Below, one piece after another: positions 17,801 through 26,694 of a stretch of 64,000 nucleotides of DNA. Made by a program: the position numbers and the translations under genes. This DNA is from Indolivaga macrotermitis (GTDB taxonomy: Bacteria; Bacteroidota; Bacteroidia; Bacteroidales; Dysgonomonadaceae), in assembly GCF_900128985.1 (NCBI RefSeq), contig NZ_FQUC01000010.1, positions 1 through 64,000 on the forward strand. Reading direction: 5' to 3'. Below the pieces are notes generated by a model. That model was not told the origin of the DNA, did no database searches, and saw only the letters and a list, made by a program, of their open reading frames with translations. Numbering within the stretch: the stretch's first letter is position 1; the number at the start of each line of letters is the position of its first letter.

Positions 17801-18571
17801 ATGGGTGTCGTTGGTTGCTATCACTTTTACTCCCAGTTTTTCGCTGATCCGGAGTAATTCTTTATTTACTCTTTCCTGCAGTGGATATGCTTCGAGGTTT
17901 GAATCGGGGCGTGATGTTTTATGCCGTTGAAGTTCGAGGTAATAATCTTCGCCAAACAGGTTTTTGAACCAAAGAACGGCTTCTTCCGCGGCTTCGATAT
18001 CCCCATTGGTAATTTTCTTCGGAACTTCTCCTCCCAGACAGGCAGACGATACTATCAGCCCTTCGTGATGTTTCTCCAATAATTCCTTATCGATACGGGG
18101 ACGCATATAGAAGCCATCGGTCCAGCTTTGAGAAACCAGTTTTATCAGATTCTTATATCCGGTCAGGTTCTTGGCAAGAACAACAAGATGCCATCCGCTC
18201 ATATCTTGCTTACCTTCTTTCAGCTTGTGATTTCTGCGTGCGACATAGCACTCACAACCTAAGATAGGCTTGAACAAGTGGGATTCTTCATCTTTTAGTT
18301 TTTGTGTAAGTTCCTCTATCTGTTTTTGGTCACCTTTGCTTTCGGCTTCTTTCAAATCCTTTTTGATCTCTTTGATAGCGGCAAAAACAGGCCCGTTCTT
18401 TTTCTTTACGTAGTTGTAAAATTCTTTGATCCCAAACATCGACCCATGATCGGTAAGGGCTATGGCTTTCATTCCGTCGCTTTTAGCCTTGTCCACAATC
18501 CGCGAAATGCTTGCTTGTCCATCCAGCAAAGAGTACTGCGAATGGACATGTAAATGTACATATGGTTGCAT
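14834..18571 (-). CDS. dnaE: DNA polymerase III alpha subunit
   Basis: 1245 residues. The N-terminal PHP domain opens HLHVHSQYSLLDG and has ALTDHGSMFG. The polymerase core has VGPGRGSAAGSAVAF and the catalytic acidic motif PDIDIDFDDDGRG near residue 480. The OB domain (KNKEVTFGGLVAGVREG, KTGKPYMIIKIEDFTGSGEI) lies near 1000-1070. It copies the chromosome as part of the replicase. A Lys/Glu-rich helical insertion sits in the PHP domain at about residues 55-95; comparable insertions occur in related species as far as I recall. It is followed by trxA. Confidence 0.95.
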   Translation of the reverse strand: MQPYVHLHVHSQYSLLDGQASISRIVDKAKSDGMKAIALTDHGSMFGIKEFYNYVKKKNGPVFAAIKEIKKDLKEAESKGDQKQIEELTQKLKDEESHLFKPILGCECYVARRNHKLKEGKQDMSGWHLVVLAKNLTGYKNLIKLVSQSWTDGFYMRPRIDKELLEKHHEGLIVSSACLGGEVPKKITNGDIEAAEEAVLWFKNLFGEDYYLELQRHKTSRPDSNLEAYPLQERVNKELLRISEKLGVKVIATNDTHFVNEEDADAHDRLICLSTGKDFDDPKRMRYTKQEWLKTTAEMNQLFGDVPQALANTLEIADKVEFYSIDSDALMPFFDIDPSFGTEEDYKTKYSEQDLITEFGEKEYHRLGGYDKVIRIKLEADYLAHLTMIGAESRYPNMNEETKERLDFELSVMKTMGFPGYFLIVQDFIAAARKMGVAVGPGRGSAAGSAVAFCLGITDIDPIKYDLLFERFLNPDRISMPDIDIDFDDDGRGEVLRWVTDKYGQERVAHIITYGTMATKSAIKDVARVQKLPLSESNRLAKLVPDKIPDKKKVTLRDAIEYVPELKDAANSYDTVMRDTLKYAQMLEGNVRNTGVHACGIIIGQRAISDVVPVSTAEDKETGETMLVTQYEGSVIEETGLIKMDFLGLKTLSIIKEAIENIKHTTGEDIDISTISLEDPKTYELYSLGKTTGTFQFESAGMQKYLKELQPSKFEDLIAMNALYRPGPMDYIPSFIARKHGQEEISYDIPVMERYLNDTYGITVYQEQVMLLSRLLADFTRGQSDELRKAMGKKLIDKMNALKEKFLAGGKKNGHSEKTLNKIWADWEKFASYAFNKSHATCYSWVAYQTAWLKANYPPEYMAAVLSRNLSNITEITKFMDECKAMEMNVLGPDVNESFLKFSVNKAGDIRFGLAAIKGVGEGAVNNIIEERTKNGPFKNIFDFVERVNLTSCNKKNIESLALAGAFDNFPEMHREQFFVMNGKSETFIDLLIRYGNKYQVDKAQATNSLFGGDAAVEIAHPEIIKAERWSDLERLNKERELIGIYLSAHPLDEFAIALKYGCNVGMADIEDKDALKNKEVTFGGLVAGVREGITKTGKPYMIIKIEDFTGSGEIPLFGDDYINFAKYGRPGLYVYVKGRVQGRRFNENQLELKINSIQLLPDVKDSMIEKITITLPIHEMNATMVEELSTLTKNNPGNSLLYFEVVDGEKNMKIELFARGIKINIRKELIDYLEQNDNVLFRIN

Positions 18572-18593
18572 ACGTTAGTTAATCTTTTATGCT

Positions 18594-18630
18594 ATAAAGG
18601 TACTCTTTTTTGAAGAAAGAGTACCTTTAT
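18594..18630. terminator. Perfect 15-bp hairpin between ribF and dnaE
   Basis: ATAAAGGTACTCTTT (18594-18608) is perfectly complementary to 18616-18630. It follows the ribF stop on the minus strand and precedes dnaE, so it probably terminates the HAD-ribF transcript. Confidence 0.75.
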
Positions 18631-18685
18631 ATATAATCGAAAGTTTTGATCGGTTTATCAACAAGCGGCTAATTTTTTGTTGCTA

Positions 18686-19636
18686 TCAGCTGCCACTATC
18701 GCTTTGGTGCTTGCGTTTATCCAATATCTTCTTCACATTTACTTTGTCCTGGTAAATATGTTTTTTTAATGTTTCCAGATCCGGGAACTTTTCATCAGGA
18801 CGGACAAACTCTACAAATTCTACCGAAAGATATTTTCCGTATAAATCTTCGTTGAAGTTGAAGATATTAACCTCGAGACTGATATTATCTCCATTATGCA
18901 GGGTAGGGCGTTTGCCTATATAGAGCATTCCTCCATATTTTCGGTCTTCTATATGCACTCCTACCGCATATACACCGAATGCCGGAACAACCTTAAAGTC
19001 TTCCCATATCTTGATATTAGCAGTAGGGAAGCCTATGGTACGCCCGACTTTGAAACCTTCTATTATCTGCCCCGATATGGTATAGTTGTAGCCCAACAAT
19101 TGGTTGGCTTTTTCGATATCGCCTTCGCCTAACAGGCGCCGTATACGTGATGAACTGACGTGGACACTCGGGCTCAGCTCTTCGGCTTGGATAACTGTCA
19201 TCCCAACTTTGGCTCCGTATTCTTTATATTCTTCAAATCCGTCTTCACGATTGTGTCCGAACCGATGGTCATGACCTATCAAGAGTGTGTCTACCTGAAG
19301 TTCTGCCTTTAGTACTTTTTGTATAAAGTCCCGTGCCGACATCATAGACATTTCTTTTGTAAAGTCGAGAACTTTACAGTAATCAACGCCGGTAGTTTCT
19401 ATGCGTCTGATCTTTTCTTCGAATCCACATAGTAAGGCTGGCTGGTAATCGGAGTTTAGCACCCGGCGCGGATGTACCGGGAATGTAATAATGGCCGACG
19501 GCAAATTCCTTTTGAGTGCTTCTGCTTTTAGCTGTTCTATCAGGAACTGGTGTCCGGTATGGACTCCGTCGAAAAAGCCGATAGTGGCTACTAACGGCTT
19601 GTGATTTATCTTATTTTCAGCATCCAGAATCTGCAT
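18686..19636 (-). CDS. ribF: Bifunctional riboflavin kinase/FAD synthetase
   Basis: 316 residues, the normal size. The N-terminal adenylyltransferase domain has IGFFDGVHTGHQFLI and IGHDHRFGHNREDG. The C-terminal riboflavin kinase domain has GRTIGFPTANI and ends DLETLKKHIYQDKVNVKKIL. It makes FMN and then FAD from riboflavin and ATP. It starts 11 bases after the HAD gene stop, so the two form an operon, a common pairing where the phosphatase may act on a flavin-pathway phosphate (inference). Confidence 0.93.
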   Translation of the reverse strand: MQILDAENKINHKPLVATIGFFDGVHTGHQFLIEQLKAEALKRNLPSAIITFPVHPRRVLNSDYQPALLCGFEEKIRRIETTGVDYCKVLDFTKEMSMMSARDFIQKVLKAELQVDTLLIGHDHRFGHNREDGFEEYKEYGAKVGMTVIQAEELSPSVHVSSSRIRRLLGEGDIEKANQLLGYNYTISGQIIEGFKVGRTIGFPTANIKIWEDFKVVPAFGVYAVGVHIEDRKYGGMLYIGKRPTLHNGDNISLEVNIFNFNEDLYGKYLSVEFVEFVRPDEKFPDLETLKKHIYQDKVNVKKILDKRKHQSDSGS

Positions 19637-19647
19637 GTATGCCTCCT

Positions 19648-20268
19648 TTATTTTTCGAAAACTTTTCTTAAATCCTGAGTTTGATCTACCAGATATGTTT
19701 TAAATCCGAACTTTTCGGCTGCATCCAGATTTGACTGTCCATCATCGAGAAATAATGTTTCTTCGGGATTGATTCCGGCAGCAATTACAGCTTCGAATGA
19801 TTCTTTCGATGGTTTTGTATGTCCTATTTTATATGACATAAATGTCTCATCAAAAAAATCCGATAGGGTTTCGCCTGTTGTTGTAAATGTATCCGAATGT
19901 GCCCATTCCATTATTATCGGGTTGGTATTACTTAACAGATACAGATTATAATCTTTACGTAAGTCTCTGAGTAACTGGAAACGGTATTCGGGTATACCTC
20001 CCAAAAAGCCAAGCCATCCCGAATCTATATCTTTGTCGGAAATATTTTTCCCTGTCATTTTACGTAATTCGTCATAAAACTCTTGTCTGGTTATGGTACC
20101 TTCTTCAATACCAAGAAATATCCCTTTCTGACGGAACTCGCCCAGATATTCTTCTATGTTGTCGACTCCTATTTCTTTGAAGCGTTTTATTGCTCCTTCT
20201 TTATTTATATCGACGATAACCCCGCCAAAATCGAAAAGTAAATTTTTGATACCTGTCAAATTTCCCAT
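19648..20268 (-). CDS. HAD-superfamily (subfamily IA) hydrolase
   Basis: 206 residues. Motif I is FDFGGVIVDINKE (nucleophile Asp; the usual second Asp is Gly, as in YihX-type enzymes), motif II is LYLLSNTN, the Lys motif is IGHTKPSKE, and motif IV is LFLDDGQSNLDAA. It is a small cytoplasmic phosphatase of the alpha-D-glucose-1-phosphate/FMN phosphatase type. Substrate is not determinable. It is the first gene of the ribF operon. Confidence 0.85.
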   Translation of the reverse strand: MGNLTGIKNLLFDFGGVIVDINKEGAIKRFKEIGVDNIEEYLGEFRQKGIFLGIEEGTITRQEFYDELRKMTGKNISDKDIDSGWLGFLGGIPEYRFQLLRDLRKDYNLYLLSNTNPIIMEWAHSDTFTTTGETLSDFFDETFMSYKIGHTKPSKESFEAVIAAGINPEETLFLDDGQSNLDAAEKFGFKTYLVDQTQDLRKVFEK

Positions 20269-20339
20269 AATGTTTATAATTGTTTGATAGATGGTACGAA
20301 GGTAAGCATTAATTAGTGAAATCGGAGCAGTGGCTTTTT

Positions 20340-20390
20340 TTTCTAAAAGAAACAGGAGATAAAACTGCCAAATTTTACCTCCTGTTCTTT
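20340..20390 (-). terminator. Intrinsic terminator of ggt
   Basis: AACAGGAG (20351-20358) pairs with CTCCTGTT (20379-20386), extended by TAAAA/TTTTA, with a pyrimidine run on the minus strand beyond it. It lies just past the ggt stop. Confidence 0.7.
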
Positions 20391-20391
20391 T

Positions 20392-22065
20392 TTAATAGCC
20401 TGCCACTGTATCATCTCCTCTCGGGTCTGCTCCTCCTTCGAGTGTATTGTCGGGTTTAACGATTACAGATTCAATTCTTCCGAATGGTTTTCTGGAAGTG
20501 ATCTTATACCCTTTTGTCTCGAGATACTTTCGGGTACTTTCCGATATTGCTCCGTCTTCGACTTGTATTTCATCAGGTAGCCATTGATGATGGAAACGTG
20601 GCGCTGATACTGATTCCTGCGCACTGAGACCATGCTCGATATTATTGATAATTGCCTGAAAAACAGATGTAATAATTGTTGATCCTCCAGGAGTTCCGAC
20701 AACCATGTATAGAGAACCTTCTTTTTCGAGAATAGTAGGCGTCATCGAGCTGAGCATACGTTTTCCTGCAAGAATTGAGTTGGCTTCATTGCCGACCAAA
20801 CCGTACATATTAGGGATTCCGGGCTTTACGGAGAAATCGTCCATTTCGTTATTCAGAAGAAATCCGGCTCCTCCGACTACAACTTTCGATCCGTATGATC
20901 CGTTGAGGGTTGTAGTAATGGAAACAGCATTACGGTCTTTGTCGATTATAGAGTAATGAGTGGTTTGATCACTTTCGTATGGCATGAATCCGATCGGTTT
21001 GATTTCGAAGCTGGGAGTTGCCTTGGTGAAATCGATATCGGACATCCGCCTTACGATGTAATTAGCTTCGAGAAGTTCTTCTTGAGGAACTTTAAAAAAA
21101 TCAGGATCACCCAGATATTCAGCTCTGTCGGCATATACCCGGCGCTCTGCTTCAACGATAAGTTGTATTGTCGAGTCTTCCTGAAATCCCCATTTGCTGA
21201 CTGGATATTTTTCTATAGCTTTCAGTAATGTAATCAGTGCTATCCCTCCGCTCGAAGGGGGTGGCATTGATATAACTTTATAGTTTTTATAATCGGCTGT
21301 TACCGGATTTCGCCATACAGCTTTGTATTTTTCTAAATCGGAGTGGGTGATGATTCCATTGCTCCGTTGCATTTCGGCAACTATTTTGTCTGCAACCTCT
21401 CCTCTATAGAAGCCGTCACATCCTTTTTCGGCTATCAGTTTTAATGTATTAGCCAAATCGGGTTGTTTCAGGGTATCTCCTTTATTCCAGCCCTGATTTT
21501 TGATGAGGGCGCATCCGTCAGGATTATATTTGATGAAGAATTCTTGGTTTCGATTGAGTTCGTCGACTTGCATATCTGTTATCTGGAACCCATTTCTGGC
21601 TAGTTCGATCGCCGGTTCAAGTAATTTGCTCCAAGCTAATTTTCCATATTTTTTATGGGCTTCCACCATTCCGGCAACAGTGCCTGGTACTCCGGCGGCA
21701 AGACCTCCGTATAAACTCTTGTCTGTAATTGCATTTCCGTTTTCATCGAGATACATATCATGATGGGCTTTTTCAGGAGCGGTTTCGCGGTAATCTAAAG
21801 CAGCCGTCTCTCCCTTTGCCGAGCGGTAAACCATAAATCCTCCACCCCCGATATTTCCTGCATTGGGATACACTACAGACAACGCAAATTGTACTGCTAC
21901 GGCGGCATCTATAGCGTTACCTCCTTCTTTTAATATTTCTATGCCGACTTCCGATGCCAAAGGATGTGCTGTAACAACCGCTCCATTCGGATATGTTGCA
22001 GTAATGTTTTGAGAAGGCAGTAAAATACTTATTAATAAAAGCAGAGAGAGTATTTTGATCTTCAT
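20392..22065 (-). CDS. ggt: Gamma-glutamyltransferase
   Basis: 557 residues from ATG 22065, chosen because it opens with a signal peptide (MKIKILSLLLLISILL); an upstream in-frame start at 22104 would bury it. Family motifs are GGNAIDAAVAVQFALSVV, GGGGFMV and the autocatalytic cleavage region with QTTHYSIID, where the Thr before His is the expected nucleophile, plus GGAGFLLNNEMDDFS. It cleaves gamma-glutamyl bonds such as glutathione in the periplasm. It lies downstream of a TonB receptor on the same strand but behind a hairpin. The C-terminus (GADPRGDDTVAGY) is typical. Confidence 0.92.
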   Translation of the reverse strand: MKIKILSLLLLISILLPSQNITATYPNGAVVTAHPLASEVGIEILKEGGNAIDAAVAVQFALSVVYPNAGNIGGGGFMVYRSAKGETAALDYRETAPEKAHHDMYLDENGNAITDKSLYGGLAAGVPGTVAGMVEAHKKYGKLAWSKLLEPAIELARNGFQITDMQVDELNRNQEFFIKYNPDGCALIKNQGWNKGDTLKQPDLANTLKLIAEKGCDGFYRGEVADKIVAEMQRSNGIITHSDLEKYKAVWRNPVTADYKNYKVISMPPPSSGGIALITLLKAIEKYPVSKWGFQEDSTIQLIVEAERRVYADRAEYLGDPDFFKVPQEELLEANYIVRRMSDIDFTKATPSFEIKPIGFMPYESDQTTHYSIIDKDRNAVSITTTLNGSYGSKVVVGGAGFLLNNEMDDFSVKPGIPNMYGLVGNEANSILAGKRMLSSMTPTILEKEGSLYMVVGTPGGSTIITSVFQAIINNIEHGLSAQESVSAPRFHHQWLPDEIQVEDGAISESTRKYLETKGYKITSRKPFGRIESVIVKPDNTLEGGADPRGDDTVAGY

Positions 22066-22093
22066 TTTAGTCTCAAATTTTGTTTGTCGGTAA

Positions 22094-22130
22094 AAGAAAA
22101 CCACCGGATTATGATAAAATAATCCGGCGG
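22094..22130 (-). terminator. Intrinsic terminator of the 926-residue TonB receptor
   Basis: CCACCGGATTAT (22101-22112) pairs with ATAATCCGGCGG (22119-22130) with one G-T type mismatch, followed on the minus strand by TTTTCTTTT. It separates the receptor gene from ggt. Confidence 0.75.
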
Positions 22131-22154
22131 TTGTTCAGTTTAATTTATCATAGA

Positions 22155-24935
22155 TTATATGGTCAAACCAATTCTGGCAAAAACATAGCGTCCGTTAAAT
22201 CCGAATTGCTGGCCTGTACGCGAGTAGATAAAGTATCCTGCACCTCTATTCCCTGCATTGTTCTTATCAGGATAAATATCGAAAACGTTGTTGGAGCCTA
22301 CACTTAGTTTCAGGTTTTTATTGAAATCATATCCTACAACAAGGTCTGTTATTATTCTCGGATCGTATGTCTGGGCATCTGCTTCTATGTTGGTGGCTGC
22401 ATCGGTTGATCCGAAGTAGACATTGCGAAGCAGGAATGACCATTTGTCGAGGCTATAGTTCAAAGAAAGGTTTACCTTCACTCTCGGAGTAGCAGATTCT
22501 ATATAAATCCGGCTGGCCCTGTCCAGATAAGAGTTTTCTTTTCCGGCTAGTATGGTTGACGAGTGTACATCTCCTACAACATTTGTTTTTGAGAATGTTC
22601 CGGAAAGGTCTATTCTCAGATTTCCTTTTCCTAACTGATCTTGATATGTCAGTACTGCATCAATTCCTTTAGTTTCAGTATCAATTGCATTGGCAAAGAA
22701 ACGGGCTGATGATGCTCCTACCTGATACAGTAGTTGATATATTTCTTTGTCTTGGGCAGATGCTTCAGCCGCATTGCTTCCTGTGAATTGTCCTGTATAG
22801 ATAATGCGGTCATCGATGCGGATAAAGTAACCATCGACAGTAGCTTTGAACTTTCCGAAGTTGGCTGTAAGGCCTCCGCTCACGCTGAATGATTTTTCTT
22901 CTTTCAGTTTAGGTATACCCAGTAATTTGGCTGCACGGCTATCGTTAGTGAATGTTCCTGATTGTACAATTACCCCGTCAGTCCATACGCTGGATGTTGC
23001 ACTAAAGTAACGTTGATGAAGAGATGGAGCCCTGAATCCTGTATTGGCTGCTGCCCGAACCGAAAGTATATCATTAAACTTGTAACGGGTAGAGAGTTTC
23101 CAATTTAATGTAGAACCGAAGTCCGAATAGTTTTCGAAACGCAAAGCTCCGGCTACTAACCATTGAGGAGTAAAGTTTACTTCCACATCGCCGTATGCAG
23201 CAAAAGAAGAACGGCGTGCATCGACTGCATTTTCGGGTCTGAATCCGGGGAATGCCTGTGCTCCGCCTGCATATGCAGAACCATTTTCGGCGAACAGTGT
23301 CTGAACCGATCCATTGATATCCGATACGTATATAGGATTGCCATCGGCATCAGTTCCTATCTGTGTAGCTTTTCCGTAATCGCGGTAAGACGATTCCTCT
23401 CCTTGACGGATAATGTAATTTTCATATCTGTGTTCTAATCCGAAAGCCACATTTACACCCGATAAGGCATCTGCAAAATTACGGTCTATATCTAAGTTGG
23501 TTGTATTTTGAGTAAAGCTGTATCCTCCGGCATCGAAACTGGTAGGAGAACTTTTTCCTAATGATGCATTCAAGCTGTTTTCGGTTGTAAAATCTATCTT
23601 GTTGTTGCCATAGGTGTTTGAAAAATCGACATTCCATCCCGATACTTTCCCTCTTATACCTGTCGCAAGTGACTTGTCGTAGTTGTTGGTTACGATTAAA
23701 GGTAAATATCCATCGGGATATATTTCAGAAATGTTTTGGGTAAGCTGAGCCGGCTGACGTCTGAATGCCGTAGATTCTCCCTGACGATAGTTTAATCCAC
23801 CGAAAGCATAAAATTCGGTTTCATTCTTCACCGGTATTACACTGTTGAAGAATAATGCGCCCCCTCTGCTTTCCGATTGTCCGATACGCGAAACATAGTC
23901 GGCTCTGGTTTCACCTCTACGTGCTAATTCTTCGTCTGTGATATCCGCTCCGGTAGGATTAGGATAAAGGTCGGGTCTGTTATAGTCGGTAAATATTGTT
24001 CCTGTAAATTCTTTCTGGCGGTTGGTTGGTTTACGGTAATTATACACCCCGGCCAGGTTAAGGAAACCTCCTTTATCTCCGAGTTTGATTCCGTAATTGG
24101 CATCTACATCTACTCTTTCCCCGTCAATATCCCCTTCCGAATTTCTGGATATATTAGCACCTGTTGAAGCATTGAATTTTAGCTGGTCGGTCGAATCTTC
24201 AAGGATAATATTGATAACTCCGGCAATGGCATCAGATCCGTATTGTGCTGCTGCTCCGTCGCGAAGAACTTCTATACGTTTAATAGCTGAAGTTGGAATT
24301 GCATTCAGGTCGGCTCCTACCGATCCTTTACCCACTGTTCCGTTTATATTGATAAGGGAAGTGGTATGGCGCCGTTTCCCGTTGATTAATACGAGTACCT
24401 GATCGGGTCCTAACCCTCTTAATGTGGCAGGATCGATATGATCGGTTCCGTCACTGATAACCTGTGTGTTTGAATTGAAAGAAGGAACTACATAATTGAG
24501 TATTTGTGTAAGTGAAACCTGAGGAACGTCTTTCAAAGTTTGTCCGTCGATAACATCTACAGGAACCGGAGTTTCGAGACGTGAGCGTCCGCCACCGCGT
24601 GAGCCTAATACCACAACCTCACCCAGCTCTTTGGATGATAACTCAAAATCTTGTTTTCCGTCTTGATTCTCTTCAAGCCTTACGTTCGCTGTTTTTTGAT
24701 AATAGCCAAGATAGCTTGCAGCCAGAGTGTATGTTCCGGGAGCAGTATTTATCTCATAGTTTCCGTTTTCGTCGGTTACTGTATTGATGTTAGTACCCTC
24801 TACTCTGACTATTGCTCCGGCCAGAGGAGTTTCGTGGTCATGAATATTTCCTTTTATTGAGATTGTTTTCTGTGCGAAAAGTGTAGATGATCCTATTGCT
24901 AAAAGTGCGAATACTGAGTATATTATTTTTTTCAT
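22155..24935 (-). CDS. TonB-dependent outer-membrane receptor with N-terminal carboxypeptidase-like domain
   Basis: 926 residues. A signal peptide ends LFAQ. Residues about 25-105 form a CarboxypepD_reg-like domain (GNIHDHETPLAGAIVRVEG, TYTLAASYLGYY). The plug follows with VPVDVIDGQTLKD, LRGLGPDQVLVLINGKRRH and IKRIEVLRDGAAAQYGSDAIAGVINI. The remainder is the beta-barrel (DILSVRAAANTGFRAPSLHQRYF). It imports an unknown ligand using TonB energy. No SusD partner is adjacent; the next gene on the strand is gamma-glutamyltransferase, which might hint at a peptide-type ligand, weakly. Confidence 0.9.
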   Translation of the reverse strand: MKKIIYSVFALLAIGSSTLFAQKTISIKGNIHDHETPLAGAIVRVEGTNINTVTDENGNYEINTAPGTYTLAASYLGYYQKTANVRLEENQDGKQDFELSSKELGEVVVLGSRGGGRSRLETPVPVDVIDGQTLKDVPQVSLTQILNYVVPSFNSNTQVISDGTDHIDPATLRGLGPDQVLVLINGKRRHTTSLININGTVGKGSVGADLNAIPTSAIKRIEVLRDGAAAQYGSDAIAGVINIILEDSTDQLKFNASTGANISRNSEGDIDGERVDVDANYGIKLGDKGGFLNLAGVYNYRKPTNRQKEFTGTIFTDYNRPDLYPNPTGADITDEELARRGETRADYVSRIGQSESRGGALFFNSVIPVKNETEFYAFGGLNYRQGESTAFRRQPAQLTQNISEIYPDGYLPLIVTNNYDKSLATGIRGKVSGWNVDFSNTYGNNKIDFTTENSLNASLGKSSPTSFDAGGYSFTQNTTNLDIDRNFADALSGVNVAFGLEHRYENYIIRQGEESSYRDYGKATQIGTDADGNPIYVSDINGSVQTLFAENGSAYAGGAQAFPGFRPENAVDARRSSFAAYGDVEVNFTPQWLVAGALRFENYSDFGSTLNWKLSTRYKFNDILSVRAAANTGFRAPSLHQRYFSATSSVWTDGVIVQSGTFTNDSRAAKLLGIPKLKEEKSFSVSGGLTANFGKFKATVDGYFIRIDDRIIYTGQFTGSNAAEASAQDKEIYQLLYQVGASSARFFANAIDTETKGIDAVLTYQDQLGKGNLRIDLSGTFSKTNVVGDVHSSTILAGKENSYLDRASRIYIESATPRVKVNLSLNYSLDKWSFLLRNVYFGSTDAATNIEADAQTYDPRIITDLVVGYDFNKNLKLSVGSNNVFDIYPDKNNAGNRGAGYFIYSRTGQQFGFNGRYVFARIGLTI

Positions 24936-25253
24936 TTGTCGGTTTTTTATTTGATGTTGAATTTTATTGTTACTGAAAACTGATAAATCAACAACATCGC
25001 ATGAAAACCGATTGCGTTTTTATTTTTAAAAAACTGAGATGGAGACTTACTCCTAAAATGCGTTCGTTTCTTCTCTTTTTGTCTAATCTTGTAAGCTCCA
25101 TAGCTGCGTTGTTTCAATAATTTTATTGAGACAAAGGTATGTAGTGTTAATAAGTATGAAAATACCATAGATTAGGTATATTTCTTTGAGAAAAAAAGAA
25201 CCCCTGCCTTTCTACATTAAGGCAGGGGCTTTTATATTGGAATAGCTATTTGT
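24936..25253. promoter_or_regulatory. Leader/promoter region of the TonB receptor
   Basis: On the minus strand a -7 element TACCTTTG (25132-25139, an exact TAnnTTTG) lies 190-200 bases before the receptor start, with TTTC instead of TTTG about 18 bases upstream. This gives a long A/T-rich 5' UTR. A short 73-residue frame here looks spurious. The terminator of the next gene (25190-25232) occupies the right side. Confidence 0.45.
25190..25232 (-). terminator. Intrinsic terminator of the membrane Nudix gene
   Basis: CCCCTGCCTT (25201-25210) and AAGGCAGGGG (25219-25228) form a perfect 10-bp stem followed on the minus strand by a long T run. Confidence 0.85.
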
Positions 25254-26381
25254 TTATTGTTTTACTGTTTCTTTTTTCGCAAGTTCGGCCTGGATTACTA
25301 CATTCTTCAGATATTCGTATTCTAGCTGAAAACATTCCGAGAATATTTTGTCATCGGCAAAGCTTTCTTCAATTTGTTTGGTTGTCCAGAATTTACCATT
25401 AAGGAGGCTTATGCTTTTTAATTGGCTTTCGGTCTCGATACGTGCCACAAATAAAAATATTAACCGTTTGGTGTTTTCGTTCTCAAAAACATATTTGATA
25501 AGAAAATTGAACGGTAATTCCTGCATATTCAATAGTCTCGATATACTGTTGCGGACAGCTATATTAATCTCGTGATTGAATAGCATATACTTTTCGAAAG
25601 GATGGTCGTAGGTTCCCGGATCAAGAGGGGCAGAGTCTGATCTTTTCTGGAGATATATTTCTCCGTTATGGATCAATGCTACTCTGACAACCGGATGCAT
25701 AAACCTGTTTTTCATTTTCGATGAAACCGAACGCGCTATCCGTCCTGTTACCTCGCCTGATTCATTTACGATCGGCAGCCATTCTTCTTTTCTTAGTTGC
25801 TTGATTATACTCCGGGTTTTTACTTCTTCATAGATTATAATAGTCACGAGTATGGCTATGGGTATAATACAGTATATGGTTAAGCTGGCTTCCCACAAAT
25901 ATTTTTGAGGCTTTAAGAATGAAAAGATCAGTATTGCAAAAAGGTAGAGTGTTATTGTATATTGGGTTAATCTGGCTATTTCAAATATTTCGCTTAAAAA
26001 TGTTTTTTGTACAATACTTTTTTTCTTCCCTAAATAGAGGCTGATATATGTTTTGGATAATCGGCTTATAAAGAGTATTGTTGTAAACGTAACAAAGTAA
26101 AGCACAAGGTAAAATACCGGCGGAAAATCTTGCAAGTCAGACAATAATTTGACTATCAGTGTTATACCTAATGCAATAGAATTGAATAGAAAAATAAGCC
26201 CGCAAACACTTGCCTTTGTGTATAGTCTTAACGCTATATCTATAAGTATCGAAAATACTATAGATATGCTAAGCGAGTAAAGGACATTATTAGTTGTCCA
26301 AAACAGGATAATGTAAAGTATTCCAGTAATCAATCCTAAAGAGGGGTTGATCAGATACTTTTTTATGCCTTTTGTTATCAT
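25254..26381 (-). CDS. Polytopic membrane protein with C-terminal degenerate Nudix domain
   Basis: 375 residues. Residues 1-185 hold about six or seven hydrophobic segments. Residues about 205-360 look like an isopentenyl-diphosphate-isomerase/YfcD-type Nudix fold: LPIVNESGEVTGRIARS, HPVVRVALIHNGEIYLQKRS, then GTYDHPFEKYMLFNHEINIAVRNSI where a Nudix box (GX5EX7REXXEEXG) is expected. The REXXEE catalytic glutamates are absent, so pyrophosphohydrolase activity is unlikely. A membrane-anchored binding or sensing role is inferred. It is transcribed alone, with terminators on both sides. Confidence 0.65.
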   Translation of the reverse strand: MITKGIKKYLINPSLGLITGILYIILFWTTNNVLYSLSISIVFSILIDIALRLYTKASVCGLIFLFNSIALGITLIVKLLSDLQDFPPVFYLVLYFVTFTTILFISRLSKTYISLYLGKKKSIVQKTFLSEIFEIARLTQYTITLYLFAILIFSFLKPQKYLWEASLTIYCIIPIAILVTIIIYEEVKTRSIIKQLRKEEWLPIVNESGEVTGRIARSVSSKMKNRFMHPVVRVALIHNGEIYLQKRSDSAPLDPGTYDHPFEKYMLFNHEINIAVRNSISRLLNMQELPFNFLIKYVFENENTKRLIFLFVARIETESQLKSISLLNGKFWTTKQIEESFADDKIFSECFQLEYEYLKNVVIQAELAKKETVKQ

Positions 26382-26694
26382 ATATGTTTGAAATATTCCT
26401 AGGCCATGTTATAGCAAAAATAACCATTTTGTGACATGCCTAAATGTCAATTTTTCTTTTTTTAGTCTTAGCGTTGTCAACTTTTGGTTTTATATAAACA
26501 ACTGATTTTACCTTTTGTTTATATAAAAGAGATTTAAAAGTAATATATTAAAGTTATTATTCAGCTATAGAGTACAATATAACAAGCCATATTTGGAAAA
26601 TATTTCTTTTTGCCAATAGAGAAGGGATTAAAAATAGAGAACCCGTCTGGGTTCTCTGCCTTATTGTTAGGTATTTATGGTAAAATAAGATTTT
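26382..26694. other. Intergenic region with DPP IV terminator
   Basis: 313 A/T-rich bases between two minus-strand genes. The only structure I can support is the terminator at 26628-26656; the part near 26382-26560 presumably carries the promoter of the membrane Nudix gene, but no full consensus pair is visible. Confidence 0.4.
26628..26656 (-). terminator. Intrinsic terminator of the DPP IV gene
   Basis: GAGAACCC (26637-26644) and GGGTTCTC (26649-26656) form a perfect stem with a GTCT loop, followed on the minus strand by TATTTTTAAT. Confidence 0.75.

Noticed and set aside
24947-25168. 73-residue frame upstream of the TonB receptor
   Set aside because: It is low-complexity and Lys/Phe-rich, sits over the promoter and leader of the receptor and resembles no protein family.
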